Positions 1-6,091 of a DNA stretch of 6,091 nucleotides are shown here, piece by piece (position 1 is the first letter of the stretch; each line of letters opens with the position of its first letter). The position numbers and the translations under genes were made by a program. The notes beneath the pieces were generated by a model. That model searched no databases and was not told the DNA's origin. It saw nothing but the letters and a program-made list of their open reading frames with translations. Source of the stretch: Candidatus Pacearchaeota archaeon (GTDB lineage Archaea; Nanoarchaeota; Nanoarchaeia; Pacearchaeales; GW2011-AR1); the NCBI GenBank assembly GCA_002690445.1, contig NZER01000046.1:9985-16075 (forward strand), read 5' to 3'.

Positions 1-993
1 TTCGGCCCCGACTGTTGGTATGGAGTAGCTGATGGGACTGGCGACTTTACGATTGAGCAGGAAGATGTTGCGAGTGGAAGCCGGTTTGGTGGTGGTCATT
101 CTCTTAAGTTGACTGTCACTTCGACAGATACTCCCGGAGCTGGGGAAGCCTATTACTTTGGTCAAGTCATCGAAGGTTTTGATTCTTCCCATCTAATGTG
201 GGGAGAAGGCCACGATGAGGATTTGATTGACCCTCAGGTGATCACCATTCGATTTGTGATCAAATCCTCAGTTGCAGGAACCTACTGCCTTGCTATAAAC
301 AACCACGAGACGCCTCGCCCCAACGGGTATTATGTTGAAGAGTTTGAAATCGACACGGCTGATACTTGGGAAAAGAAAGAGATCAGGATCGAAGGTAATC
401 CGAACGACGACGCGGCGAAGCAAATCGCCTGGATTTTGGATGGGAACATCGCGATTAATGTCTCCATTTGTCTGGGGTGTGGAACCGACTTTGAGACTAC
501 AACAATCGAGGATTGGGTTGACCAGGGTGCTACCTACGGTAGGTTCTTAGGAACCGCAGATCAGGTGAATTGGATAGCTAATAGTGGGGCCACCCTGGAG
601 ATTTCTGATCTGAGATTTATGATCGGCGACGTGTCAAGAGACAATGGACTTGTTCCTTATCATCAGGACTTAGCAGCATGTCAAAGGCGATTCAACAGGA
701 TCAAGGCGAACTCCCGAGTAATCGGGGGAGGCTCCACTCGAACTGCGAACAATTGGGAAGGCTTTATACCATTATCACAGGAAATGCGAGCGGCACCGAC
801 GATTGTTGGAAGCTTGGAAGCATTGGTGGGAGGTACGATATATGCTCTAACCTCATTAACCAATATTGTAGTTGTTCCAGGAGGAATTGTATTTACTGCA
901 ACAGCGACTGGGGCAGGGGCTAACACAGCTGGTGGCCTGGGCTGCACTGGAACTAACCTCGATCTGAATGCGGAACTCGATGGCGCTAACTAA
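1..993 (+). CDS. Tail fibre / receptor-binding protein, C-terminal part (5' end outside window)
   Basis: The reading frame is open from base 1, so the true start lies upstream; the TTG at 109 is internal and 330 residues are visible. Residues ~1-205 look like the beta-sandwich, carbohydrate-binding-like domain common in phage tail fibres: the opening DCWYGVADG, then YYFGQVIEG, the alternating beta run ITIRFVIKSSVAGTYCLAI (residues ~83-101), WEKKEIRI, NWIANSGATLEISDLRF (from residue 190) and IGD. A proline-containing linker and DLAACQRRF (residues 223-231) follow, matching the recurrent E-L-x-x-C-Q-R-Y-Y element of such fibres. The last ~85 residues contain EMRAAPT (261-267), like the MRxxPT motif of many fibre tips, then a Thr/Ala/Gly-rich beta region. 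Expected role is binding host-surface glycans as a trimer at the virion tail. The family match is from memory of motifs. The missing N-terminus would show whether it docks on the tail. The end overlaps the next gene. Confidence 0.72.
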   Translation, partial: FGPDCWYGVADGTGDFTIEQEDVASGSRFGGGHSLKLTVTSTDTPGAGEAYYFGQVIEGFDSSHLMWGEGHDEDLIDPQVITIRFVIKSSVAGTYCLAINNHETPRPNGYYVEEFEIDTADTWEKKEIRIEGNPNDDAAKQIAWILDGNIAINVSICLGCGTDFETTTIEDWVDQGATYGRFLGTADQVNWIANSGATLEISDLRFMIGDVSRDNGLVPYHQDLAACQRRFNRIKANSRVIGGGSTRTANNWEGFIPLSQEMRAAPTIVGSLEALVGGTIYALTSLTNIVVVPGGIVFTATATGAGANTAGGLGCTGTNLDLNAELDGAN

Positions 994-2764
994 AGACACA
1001 GTAGAGCTTGCCGGTTGGGAGTTTGCGAATATTCCAAGCTTCGTTGGTGGCCTTGATACGTTGTTGGCTGCTGACCAGATTGACGAAAGCAATACTCCTA
1101 GGTCGAGTAATGTGGTTTTGCGTCAAGGTCGGATTGAGATCGACACGGGGTATACTACTCTCGGCTCGACGGTTGTCGGTAAGCCGAGGTTGGTCTACCG
1201 ATTCATTAAGGCCAATGGATCTGCTGAGCTTATCCTAATAACTAACAGTACAGTCTATAAGTGGGACTCCACAGCAGCTGAATGGCAATACATCAGTAAT
1301 GGGACTTCAACAACTCTTACAGCTGATGCCAATGCGACGGATCTTACCCTCACGGTTGCGGATATAACTGGATTTGCTGACACCGAGCGGATTGCTATAG
1401 TCTTAGACACTGGAGCACAACATCAGACTACGGTTAATGGCACACCGAATGGGAGTACTATCACTATTACGGATGCCATGCCGAGTCTGGCTACCAGTGG
1501 CAACGTGGTGTTGGAAGCAGTTGCATTGGCGGGGACAGATGCTCGTCAGGTCGATGTGGTTAATATGGCGGCGAAAGATTGGATGATCTTCACTAATGGG
1601 GTGAATAAAGTTTATAGATATGATAAAACAGATATTCAGGTTTTGTCGAATCTTCCTAGCAGCGGCAACACGATTTGTCGTAGCCTCGCTGTTTTTGTTA
1701 ATCACCTTGTGTTGCTCTATACCACAGAAGGCGGTACAGCCTACCCTCAACGTGCTCGCTGGTGTGATACGGGTAATCCAGAAGAATGGGCCAAGGGTAA
1801 TGCTTCTTATAGAGATCTCTATGAAGATGCACATCCTATCACATCAGCGATGCTCCTTGGCCCTTATTTGATTGTTTACAAGAGCCGATCAATCTTCCGT
1901 GGGACGCATGTTGGCAGTTCGGATTTGCTCTTCTCCTTTGAGCAGACAATACCTGATAGAGGCGCCATATCTGTTAATGCCGTAGTCGGTGATCATTCAA
2001 CTCACTACGTGATGGATCGTAAAGGGATTTATGCTTACAAGGGCGGGTTTGCTATCGACAAGAAGACATTCGACAAAATCCATCGGTTGCTATTCGATAC
2101 TACAGATGGAGAGCTAGATCCTAACTCTGCTGAGAAGGGGTTCATGGTCTTTATTGAGGGATCAAGGGAGCTTGGGTTCTTCTACCCTTCGATTGGAGAA
2201 ACGTCTAATAATAAATTCATCCGGTATGGGTTGGTGACAAAGGAGTTGTTACAACGAACTCTTACTCACAACGTCCTTGGATTTGGCGAGAATGTTGTTG
2301 CAGCGAACCAGACTTGGACGAGTGCAACAGGGAGTTGGGCAGGCCAGGTTGGGAAATGGAACAGGCGGTCCGCGACCGCCAACGCGCCGACACTTCTACT
2401 CTGTCAGGATACAGCCAATCAGGTTTTCGAGTATGATCTCCTCGCGACGGATGATAGCGGGACTGGAATTGCCTTTTCTTTCGAGACGAAGGATTTTGTC
2501 AGTCCGAATAAAGACCTCAGATTTGATGGATTCTACTTTCTCATTAAGGGAAGCACAGTTCTTATTGAGTACAGCAAAGATGCTGGGTTCTCCTGGTCGA
2601 CTCTCAAGTCCATAACACCTGGAGTGACATATCTCGAAGTTACTGTCTTTAAGCAGATTGTGACACGAAAAATCAGGTTTAGGTTCTCAGGAACTGGTGG
2701 CGGCTTCGGTCTTGGTAGGATGGGCTTCAAGTATCGAGACGAAAGCAAGCCGGTAGAGGAGTAG
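980..2764 (+). CDS. Beta-propeller tail nozzle / DNA-stabilisation-like structural protein
   Basis: The protein has about 594 residues from ATG 980. An in-frame ATG at 968 would add MRNS, but no Shine-Dalgarno sequence precedes it, while a weak CGGAA lies 4 nt before 980; both overlap the fibre gene. The N-terminus (GGLDTLLAADQIDESNTPRS, then a short turn and GYTTLG) resembles podovirus beta-propeller proteins such as P22 gp10-like stabilisers and T7 gp12-like nozzles, which begin by listing defaults for a GLDT-type segment. Repeated blade-like strands follow, for example IFTNGVNKVYRYD, LGPYLIVYKSRSIFRGT and STHYVMDRKGIYAYKGGFA. Residues ~112-180 form a distinct beta module (TLTVADITGF, then TITITDAMP). 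Residues 532-539 read SKDAGFSW, a match to the Asp-box pattern SxDxGxxW of propeller folds, in a C-terminal beta region ending RFSGTGGGFGLGRMGFKYRD. Length is close to known propeller nozzles. The expected place is the distal tail tube, keeping packaged DNA in until infection. A tail-tip or adhesin role without nozzle function is the alternative. Confidence 0.62.
   Translation: MALTKDTVELAGWEFANIPSFVGGLDTLLAADQIDESNTPRSSNVVLRQGRIEIDTGYTTLGSTVVGKPRLVYRFIKANGSAELILITNSTVYKWDSTAAEWQYISNGTSTTLTADANATDLTLTVADITGFADTERIAIVLDTGAQHQTTVNGTPNGSTITITDAMPSLATSGNVVLEAVALAGTDARQVDVVNMAAKDWMIFTNGVNKVYRYDKTDIQVLSNLPSSGNTICRSLAVFVNHLVLLYTTEGGTAYPQRARWCDTGNPEEWAKGNASYRDLYEDAHPITSAMLLGPYLIVYKSRSIFRGTHVGSSDLLFSFEQTIPDRGAISVNAVVGDHSTHYVMDRKGIYAYKGGFAIDKKTFDKIHRLLFDTTDGELDPNSAEKGFMVFIEGSRELGFFYPSIGETSNNKFIRYGLVTKELLQRTLTHNVLGFGENVVAANQTWTSATGSWAGQVGKWNRRSATANAPTLLLCQDTANQVFEYDLLATDDSGTGIAFSFETKDFVSPNKDLRFDGFYFLIKGSTVLIEYSKDAGFSWSTLKSITPGVTYLEVTVFKQIVTRKIRFRFSGTGGGFGLGRMGFKYRDESKPVEE
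2364..2380 (+). repeat. Perfect 7-bp inverted repeat inside the propeller gene
   Basis: GGCGGTC, a 3-nt CGC loop and GACCGCC form a fully paired G+C-rich stem in a region of mixed composition. It encodes Arg-Arg-Ser-Ala-Thr-Ala within the propeller protein. No T-run follows, so it is not a classical terminator. It could be an mRNA structure or chance. Confidence 0.35.
2755..2761 (+). promoter_or_regulatory. Ribosome binding site for the 282-residue protein
   Basis: AGAGGAG lies 6 nt before ATG 2768. It sits inside the last codons of the propeller gene and runs directly into its TAG stop (2762-2764), so termination and re-initiation are probably coupled. It fixes the start of the downstream gene. 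Confidence 0.85.
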
Positions 2765-2767
2765 AAG

Positions 2768-3616
2768 ATGGGTTTCCTTAGCAGCTTCTTTGGTGGTGGC
2801 AGTTCGAGTAGCGCTACTCACGCCCCGTTGATTACTCAGGCAGAGACACTGACGAAAGAACAGCGGGAGTTGCTTGATGCTCTTGTTGGTAATCTCCAAG
2901 GGGGTGGAGTAGGCACTGTTGGTGGGTTTACACCGAGGGAGTTTCAGCCAAGTGCTGGGAGACTTGCTCCTGGTATGACTGATCTCCAAGGGATGTCTCT
3001 AGAAGCTCTTGAGCAGCAAGTCCTCGGGATGGCCACTGGTGAGGGGATTTTTGGAGAATCTATGGGGGCTCTTAGCGATATTATGACGCGAGGGTCTAGT
3101 GATGCAAGTGACTTCTTTACTAAGTCGATTGAACGCCCAGCTATGGATCGTTTCAGCGAGGATTTAATTCCGGAGATTTCGCGCCGCCTCGCGAGGGATT
3201 TCCAGGGAGGTGATCGGCGCCGCATCGAGGAGAATGCTGCCGAGGATTTGATTGACTCTCTCGTTGCGAAACGAGCAGAAGTCGAGCTTGGTGTACGCGA
3301 GTCGGATTTGGACCGTAAACTCCAGGCTGCTGGTCTAGCTCCTGGTGTTATGACACAAGGGCTTTTAGCAACTCTTGGAGCTGGTGAGGTGCCAAGGATT
3401 ATTGAGCAGGAGCAGACTGGAGCAGAGCGCTTTGAGTTTGAGGAAGGCTTAGAGCAGGAGCAGCGACAGATTGCTAATATCCTAGCTTCTTTGGGTATCC
3501 CAGCCTTTGAGAACATCGTCACACCGGCGACTGTTACTCAGAGGGGTGGGGGAGCATCTGGGATTGGTAGTCTTCTTGCTGGTATCGGCGCCTTGAGTGG
3601 CTTTATGCCTAAGTAG
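2768..3616 (+). CDS. Small internal virion / ejection-type protein (putative)
   Basis: This 282-residue protein starts MGFLSSFFGGGSSSS, a Gly/Ser-rich head that recurs in phage structural proteins encoded next to tail genes. The body is mostly helix-forming: TKEQRELLDALVGNL near residue 30, an Arg-rich helix around 138-152 (RRLARDFQGGDRRR), a charged stretch to ~190, and an acidic, Gln-rich helix at ~211-236. GIPAFENIV (243-251) precedes a glycine-rich hydrophobic C-terminus at 260-282 (GIGSLLAGIGALSGF) that could insert into or lie on a membrane. No cysteines and no signal peptide are visible. It lies 3 nt after the propeller gene and 9 nt before the helical protein, the position held by T7 gp14. 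I infer a DNA-ejection or internal-core component, based on place and composition rather than on a recognised domain. A tail-assembly or minor head protein is possible. Confidence 0.5.
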   Translation: MGFLSSFFGGGSSSSATHAPLITQAETLTKEQRELLDALVGNLQGGGVGTVGGFTPREFQPSAGRLAPGMTDLQGMSLEALEQQVLGMATGEGIFGESMGALSDIMTRGSSDASDFFTKSIERPAMDRFSEDLIPEISRRLARDFQGGDRRRIEENAAEDLIDSLVAKRAEVELGVRESDLDRKLQAAGLAPGVMTQGLLATLGAGEVPRIIEQEQTGAERFEFEEGLEQEQRQIANILASLGIPAFENIVTPATVTQRGGGASGIGSLLAGIGALSGFMPK

Positions 3617-3619
3617 GAG
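3615..3619 (+). promoter_or_regulatory. Ribosome binding site for the 597-residue protein
   Basis: AGGAG lies 6 nt before ATG 3626 and overlaps the TAG stop (3614-3616) of the preceding gene. The layout GGAGTAGA-NN-ATGG is the same as at the previous junction. Confidence 0.85.
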
Positions 3620-3625
3620 TAGATC

Positions 3626-5419
3626 ATGGCAACTGTTGCACCGACTCAAGTAATTGATCTCCGTGATGGCGGTCAGGGTCTGAAAGATCTTGGTGCTGGT
3701 ATCGCTGCGCTTGCTAAAGGTCTTCAAGACGCTCAAAAGCGTGGTCGTCAGAAGAAGGCCGGAGAGATTATGGAGAAGGTCTTGTCTGGTGAATTAACTG
3801 CTGAAGAAGGGCAGGGCAAGATAGTTAAGCTTGGAGACACAGAGCTATCGGTGCAAATGCTTACGCTAATGGGGGCCGCTGAGGAGCAGCAAAGAGCACG
3901 TCAGGAGGTTGCTGATAAACGTACTGGTGCACTGGCAACATCTAAGAGACTGCATCCAGATAAGACTGCTCAGGAAAGATTTGATAGCACACTCGGCCTT
4001 GAGTCTGAGGATATTATAGATATCTTCAAGGCTAAGACTGCCAGAATGACAGCTGAGGCGGCTAGAACAGCTGCAGGGGGAGTAGCGACTAGGGAAGATG
4101 TCCATGCTAGGATGCCCGATGTAGATCCTAGACTCCTTGAACCTTATATTGGTCGCCCAGATGCGATAAAGTCACTTGATAAGAGTGATATAGGAGAGCG
4201 GCTTCAGATAGCAAGTGATAATATGAATAGGGATAGTGCTCAAGTAAAAGTAGTTAATTACTTTCGTAATCAAGCTCGTGAGGGGAATTTCCCTAAGGAG
4301 GGACAGTTCATCAGCATTAATGATATCCTCCAAGCGAGTACCGAGATCGGCTTGACGCATTATGAAGCAGTTGCGTTAACTAACCTTCAGAGTGAGATAT
4401 TCCCACAGCTTGATCAACGCCTCAGCGCGTTGGGTATCAATTTCAGGGCTGGAGAAACCCAGGAGAAGATCGCTGAAGAGGTTGCTAAGGAGGAGGAACT
4501 TGGCGCCGAACGTAAAGCGTATACGATTATAGATGCTAGTGGGAACATCATCGGTGAAGGCGTTGTAAAGACTAAGAAGGAAGTCGATGAGCTTATAGCC
4601 GCAGGACTAACCGTGGAGAAATTCGTCCCGCCGACGACCGAAACGGTTGTTAGCCCTGAAGGAGATGTTACTACTGTTCGTGCTAGTAGGTCCGGTGCAC
4701 GAGTTGTTGGTGAGCCTCCAAGAAAAGCTCTCACTGACGAAGCTCAGGAGAACATAAACCTAGGCCTGTCCTCTCTTGAGCAGTTAAGGCTTATGGAGAG
4801 TGTAGTTGCTGATGTCTCTTTCCCCGTGCTTGGTGGTGTAGCTGCTAGAATAGCTGAGATTGCAGGTGTTGGACCTAAGTATGCCCTATTCCGTTCTAAT
4901 AAGCGTAACTTCGTGTTGGGGGCTCAGTCTATCATTAAGGGTATTCCTAGTAATTATGATGTCAAAGACGTTCTTATGCCAGCCCTTCCTGAAGAAGGTG
5001 TTGGTGAGGCGACGAACAGAGCCAGGATTAAGGTTCTCCGTTCAGTTACGGTTAATATGCTAGAGAATGTTGTTGCCTTCCATAAGGGTACAGGTAAGGA
5101 TATACCTCCGGCTATCTTATCCAAGATGCGTAAGGCGGGGGTTGACGTAGATAAGATAGAGGCGTTTGAAGGAACTGATGCTGAATTCGATAGGAGATTG
5201 CAAGAAAGTACTTGGCAGACTATCGCCGATAATGCCTCGACTGAAGTCTTGCTGGGATATGTCCAAGATCTGTCTCTACATCCAGATGATTTGAATGGGA
5301 TCATTACTAGGTCATCACCAGAGAATCTTGAACAGCTCTTTCAGAATAAGGATCTAACATCTGAGGACAGGACTAAACTTGATGCTGCCATGGATGTTAT
5401 TATAGGAGCAGGTGAGTAA
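3626..5419 (+). CDS. Medium internal virion / ejection-type protein, mostly helical (putative)
   Basis: The 597-residue protein has no signal peptide, no obvious transmembrane span and no enzyme motif that I recognise. Residues ~17-100 are strongly helical and charged (LGAGIAALAKGLQDAQKRGR, then a Glu/Lys-rich stretch ending EEQQRARQEVADKR), suited to coiled-coil or core packing. Residues ~100-290 stay helical. A beta-rich stretch at ~296-365 contains AYTIIDASGNIIGEGVV and TVVSPEGDVTTVRA, two strand-turn-strand units that break the helical pattern. Residues ~371-496 form a compact helical domain (INLGLSSLEQLRL, then VLGGVAARIAEIAGVGPK, SIIKGIPSNYDVKDVLMPAL and a helix ending FHKGTGKDIPP); similar sequences recur in podovirus internal proteins, as far as I recall. 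The tail (~550-597) is acidic and helical. By order and size it matches T7 gp15, a middle ejection protein, though it is shorter. The role is inferred from context; a structural scaffold or tail-length protein cannot be excluded. Confidence 0.5.
   Translation: MATVAPTQVIDLRDGGQGLKDLGAGIAALAKGLQDAQKRGRQKKAGEIMEKVLSGELTAEEGQGKIVKLGDTELSVQMLTLMGAAEEQQRARQEVADKRTGALATSKRLHPDKTAQERFDSTLGLESEDIIDIFKAKTARMTAEAARTAAGGVATREDVHARMPDVDPRLLEPYIGRPDAIKSLDKSDIGERLQIASDNMNRDSAQVKVVNYFRNQAREGNFPKEGQFISINDILQASTEIGLTHYEAVALTNLQSEIFPQLDQRLSALGINFRAGETQEKIAEEVAKEEELGAERKAYTIIDASGNIIGEGVVKTKKEVDELIAAGLTVEKFVPPTTETVVSPEGDVTTVRASRSGARVVGEPPRKALTDEAQENINLGLSSLEQLRLMESVVADVSFPVLGGVAARIAEIAGVGPKYALFRSNKRNFVLGAQSIIKGIPSNYDVKDVLMPALPEEGVGEATNRARIKVLRSVTVNMLENVVAFHKGTGKDIPPAILSKMRKAGVDVDKIEAFEGTDAEFDRRLQESTWQTIADNASTEVLLGYVQDLSLHPDDLNGIITRSSPENLEQLFQNKDLTSEDRTKLDAAMDVIIGAGE
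5410..5415 (+). promoter_or_regulatory. Ribosome binding site for the last gene
   Basis: AGGTGA matches the 3' half of the extended anti-SD complement AGGAGGTGA; in that register the last G of AGG is 6 nt from ATG 5419. An AGGAG at 5404-5408 is 10 nt away and may add to it. Both lie inside the upstream gene, whose stop overlaps the start as TAATG, so coupled translation is likely. Confidence 0.7.
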
Positions 5420-6091
5420 TGGCTGAGATAGATGTCCAGAAGGCTGTTGAGTTAAGGGCTCTTAACCGAGCATTGATGGGGAAAGCTGAGCAGGAGCCAA
5501 CAGCTCTCGATGCTGAAGAAGCTAAGAGGCTTCAAGGAATCAATCGTGCTGGAGCTATTGAGGAGATTGAGGATGAAAGCACTGCGTTTATGATTAAGAA
5601 TACATTGACGGCCGCTGGAGTTGGTGTAGCATCAGGGGCTCTTGCCATCCCAGGGTTCATGGCCGATGGTGTTAATATGGTTCTTAGACTTCCCTTCACC
5701 AAAGGAGGTACTACTCAATCAGGTGATCCTACTGGTGAAGGTGAGATTGAACCACTGCAACTTCCTATCTCGAACCGAAAGCTTCAGGAGAATCTAAGGC
5801 TTCATGTCCTTCCACCGGGGGAGGGTATCGTAAACTATTATGAGGATTTCCCGATATCTCGTAGGATCGGCGAGGATGTTGGGTTCGGTGCTCCTTTTAC
5901 TGGCCTCGCGATTAAGATGGGTAAAGCAGGGTTTGAGGGGCCGAAGTTGTTCAGGGCGATATTTAAGAGAGCAGCTGAGAAACCTGTCAGGTTCGCCGCC
6001 GGTGAGACCGCTATCGCTGCTGGGGGTGGGGCCGGTAGTGGAATGGCTCATGAGAAATATAAAGACGAAGGCCCAGGGATTGCTATCACAG
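5419..6091 (+). CDS. Large internal virion / ejection-type protein, N-terminal part (3' end outside window)
   Basis: The frame beginning at ATG 5419 (MAEIDVQKAV) stays open to the last base, giving 224 residues and no stop. Residues 1-55 are a charged helix rich in Glu, Ala and Arg. Residues ~62-91 are hydrophobic and small-residue rich (AAGVGVASGALAIPGFMADG, then VNMVLRLPF), followed by a Gly/Thr linker at 94-110. Residues 138-170 read NYYEDFPISRRIGEDVGFGA and on to MGKAG, and residues 193-210 are an Ala/Gly run (AAGETAIAAGGGAGSGMA). I recall the same pattern, a PGFxxDxVN segment, then R-R-I-G-E-x-V-G, then a GAGxG run near EGPG, at the start of very long podovirus internal proteins. In T7 the equivalent place is gp16, which carries a transglycosylase domain and crosses the envelope. 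No lysozyme-type catalytic domain lies in the visible part; if present it would be downstream. Function is inferred from gene order and composition. Confidence 0.55.
   Translation, partial: MAEIDVQKAVELRALNRALMGKAEQEPTALDAEEAKRLQGINRAGAIEEIEDESTAFMIKNTLTAAGVGVASGALAIPGFMADGVNMVLRLPFTKGGTTQSGDPTGEGEIEPLQLPISNRKLQENLRLHVLPPGEGIVNYYEDFPISRRIGEDVGFGAPFTGLAIKMGKAGFEGPKLFRAIFKRAAEKPVRFAAGETAIAAGGGAGSGMAHEKYKDEGPGIAIT

Noticed and set aside
217..231. 15-nt direct repeat with 3242-3256 (both encode EDLID)
   Set aside because: The two copies lie in unrelated proteins and are explained by the same short peptide and codons; no flanking similarity extends it.
968..979. Upstream ATG at 968 as the start of the propeller gene
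   Set aside because: No Shine-Dalgarno sequence is at a usable distance (nearest GGAA ends 15 nt away), while ATG 980 has a weak GGA at about 5 nt. The difference is four residues and remains uncertain.
1403..1834. Minus-strand open frame of 143 codons opposite the propeller gene
   Set aside because: No ribosome binding site or domain was recognised, and the composition fits an antisense shadow.
2944..3522. Long minus-strand open frame of 192 codons opposite the 282-residue gene
   Set aside because: It is antisense to a well-supported gene with a strong ribosome binding site. The predicted protein is Ser/Arg/Pro-rich in the way of a shadow frame, and it has no recognisable domain.
5404..5419. 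Possible programmed frameshift joining the 597-residue gene to the last gene
   Set aside because: No slippery heptamer or downstream structure is visible, and the TAATG overlap with an SD-like site explains the junction as coupled re-initiation.
5794..6051. Minus-strand open frame of 85 codons near the window end
   Set aside because: The plus-strand frame from 5419 is open across it, starts with an SD-like site and a TAATG junction, and fits the operon; the antisense frame has no support.

Overview
This window looks like part of the late structural region of a tailed bacteriophage, most likely a short-tailed (podovirus-like) phage or a related prophage. All five genes are on the + strand and are packed without usable gaps: junctions are a short overlap, 3 nt, 9 nt and a 1-nt stop/start overlap. 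Three of the four visible starts have clear Shine-Dalgarno sequences, pointing to a bacterial host. Base composition looks balanced, about half G+C by eye. No tRNA, integrase, transposase, CRISPR array, terminator or promoter was recognised. The host cannot be assigned.

Layout: (1) positions 1-993 hold the C-terminal 330 residues of a tail-fibre or receptor-binding type protein, with a beta-rich carbohydrate-binding-like domain, a CQRR motif and a beta-rich tip. (2) 980-2764 encodes a ~594-residue all-beta protein resembling the beta-propeller tail-nozzle/DNA-stabilisation proteins of podoviruses, with a small beta module apparently inserted between blades. (3) 2768-3616 encodes a 282-residue protein with a Gly/Ser-rich head, charged helices and a glycine-rich hydrophobic tail. 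(4) 3626-5419 encodes a 597-residue, mostly helical protein. (5) 5419 to the window end is the first 224 residues of a further protein, probably large, with a helical N-terminus and Ala/Gly-rich hydrophobic stretches.

The order nozzle, small, medium, then probably large protein parallels T7 genes 12, 14, 15 and 16, where the last three are internal virion proteins ejected into the host to form a DNA-delivery channel. I infer the same division of labour here: the fibre finds the cell surface, the propeller protein closes the tail tip, and the three downstream proteins form an ejection apparatus. Sequence evidence is good for the fibre domain, moderate for the propeller, and mainly positional for the ejection proteins.
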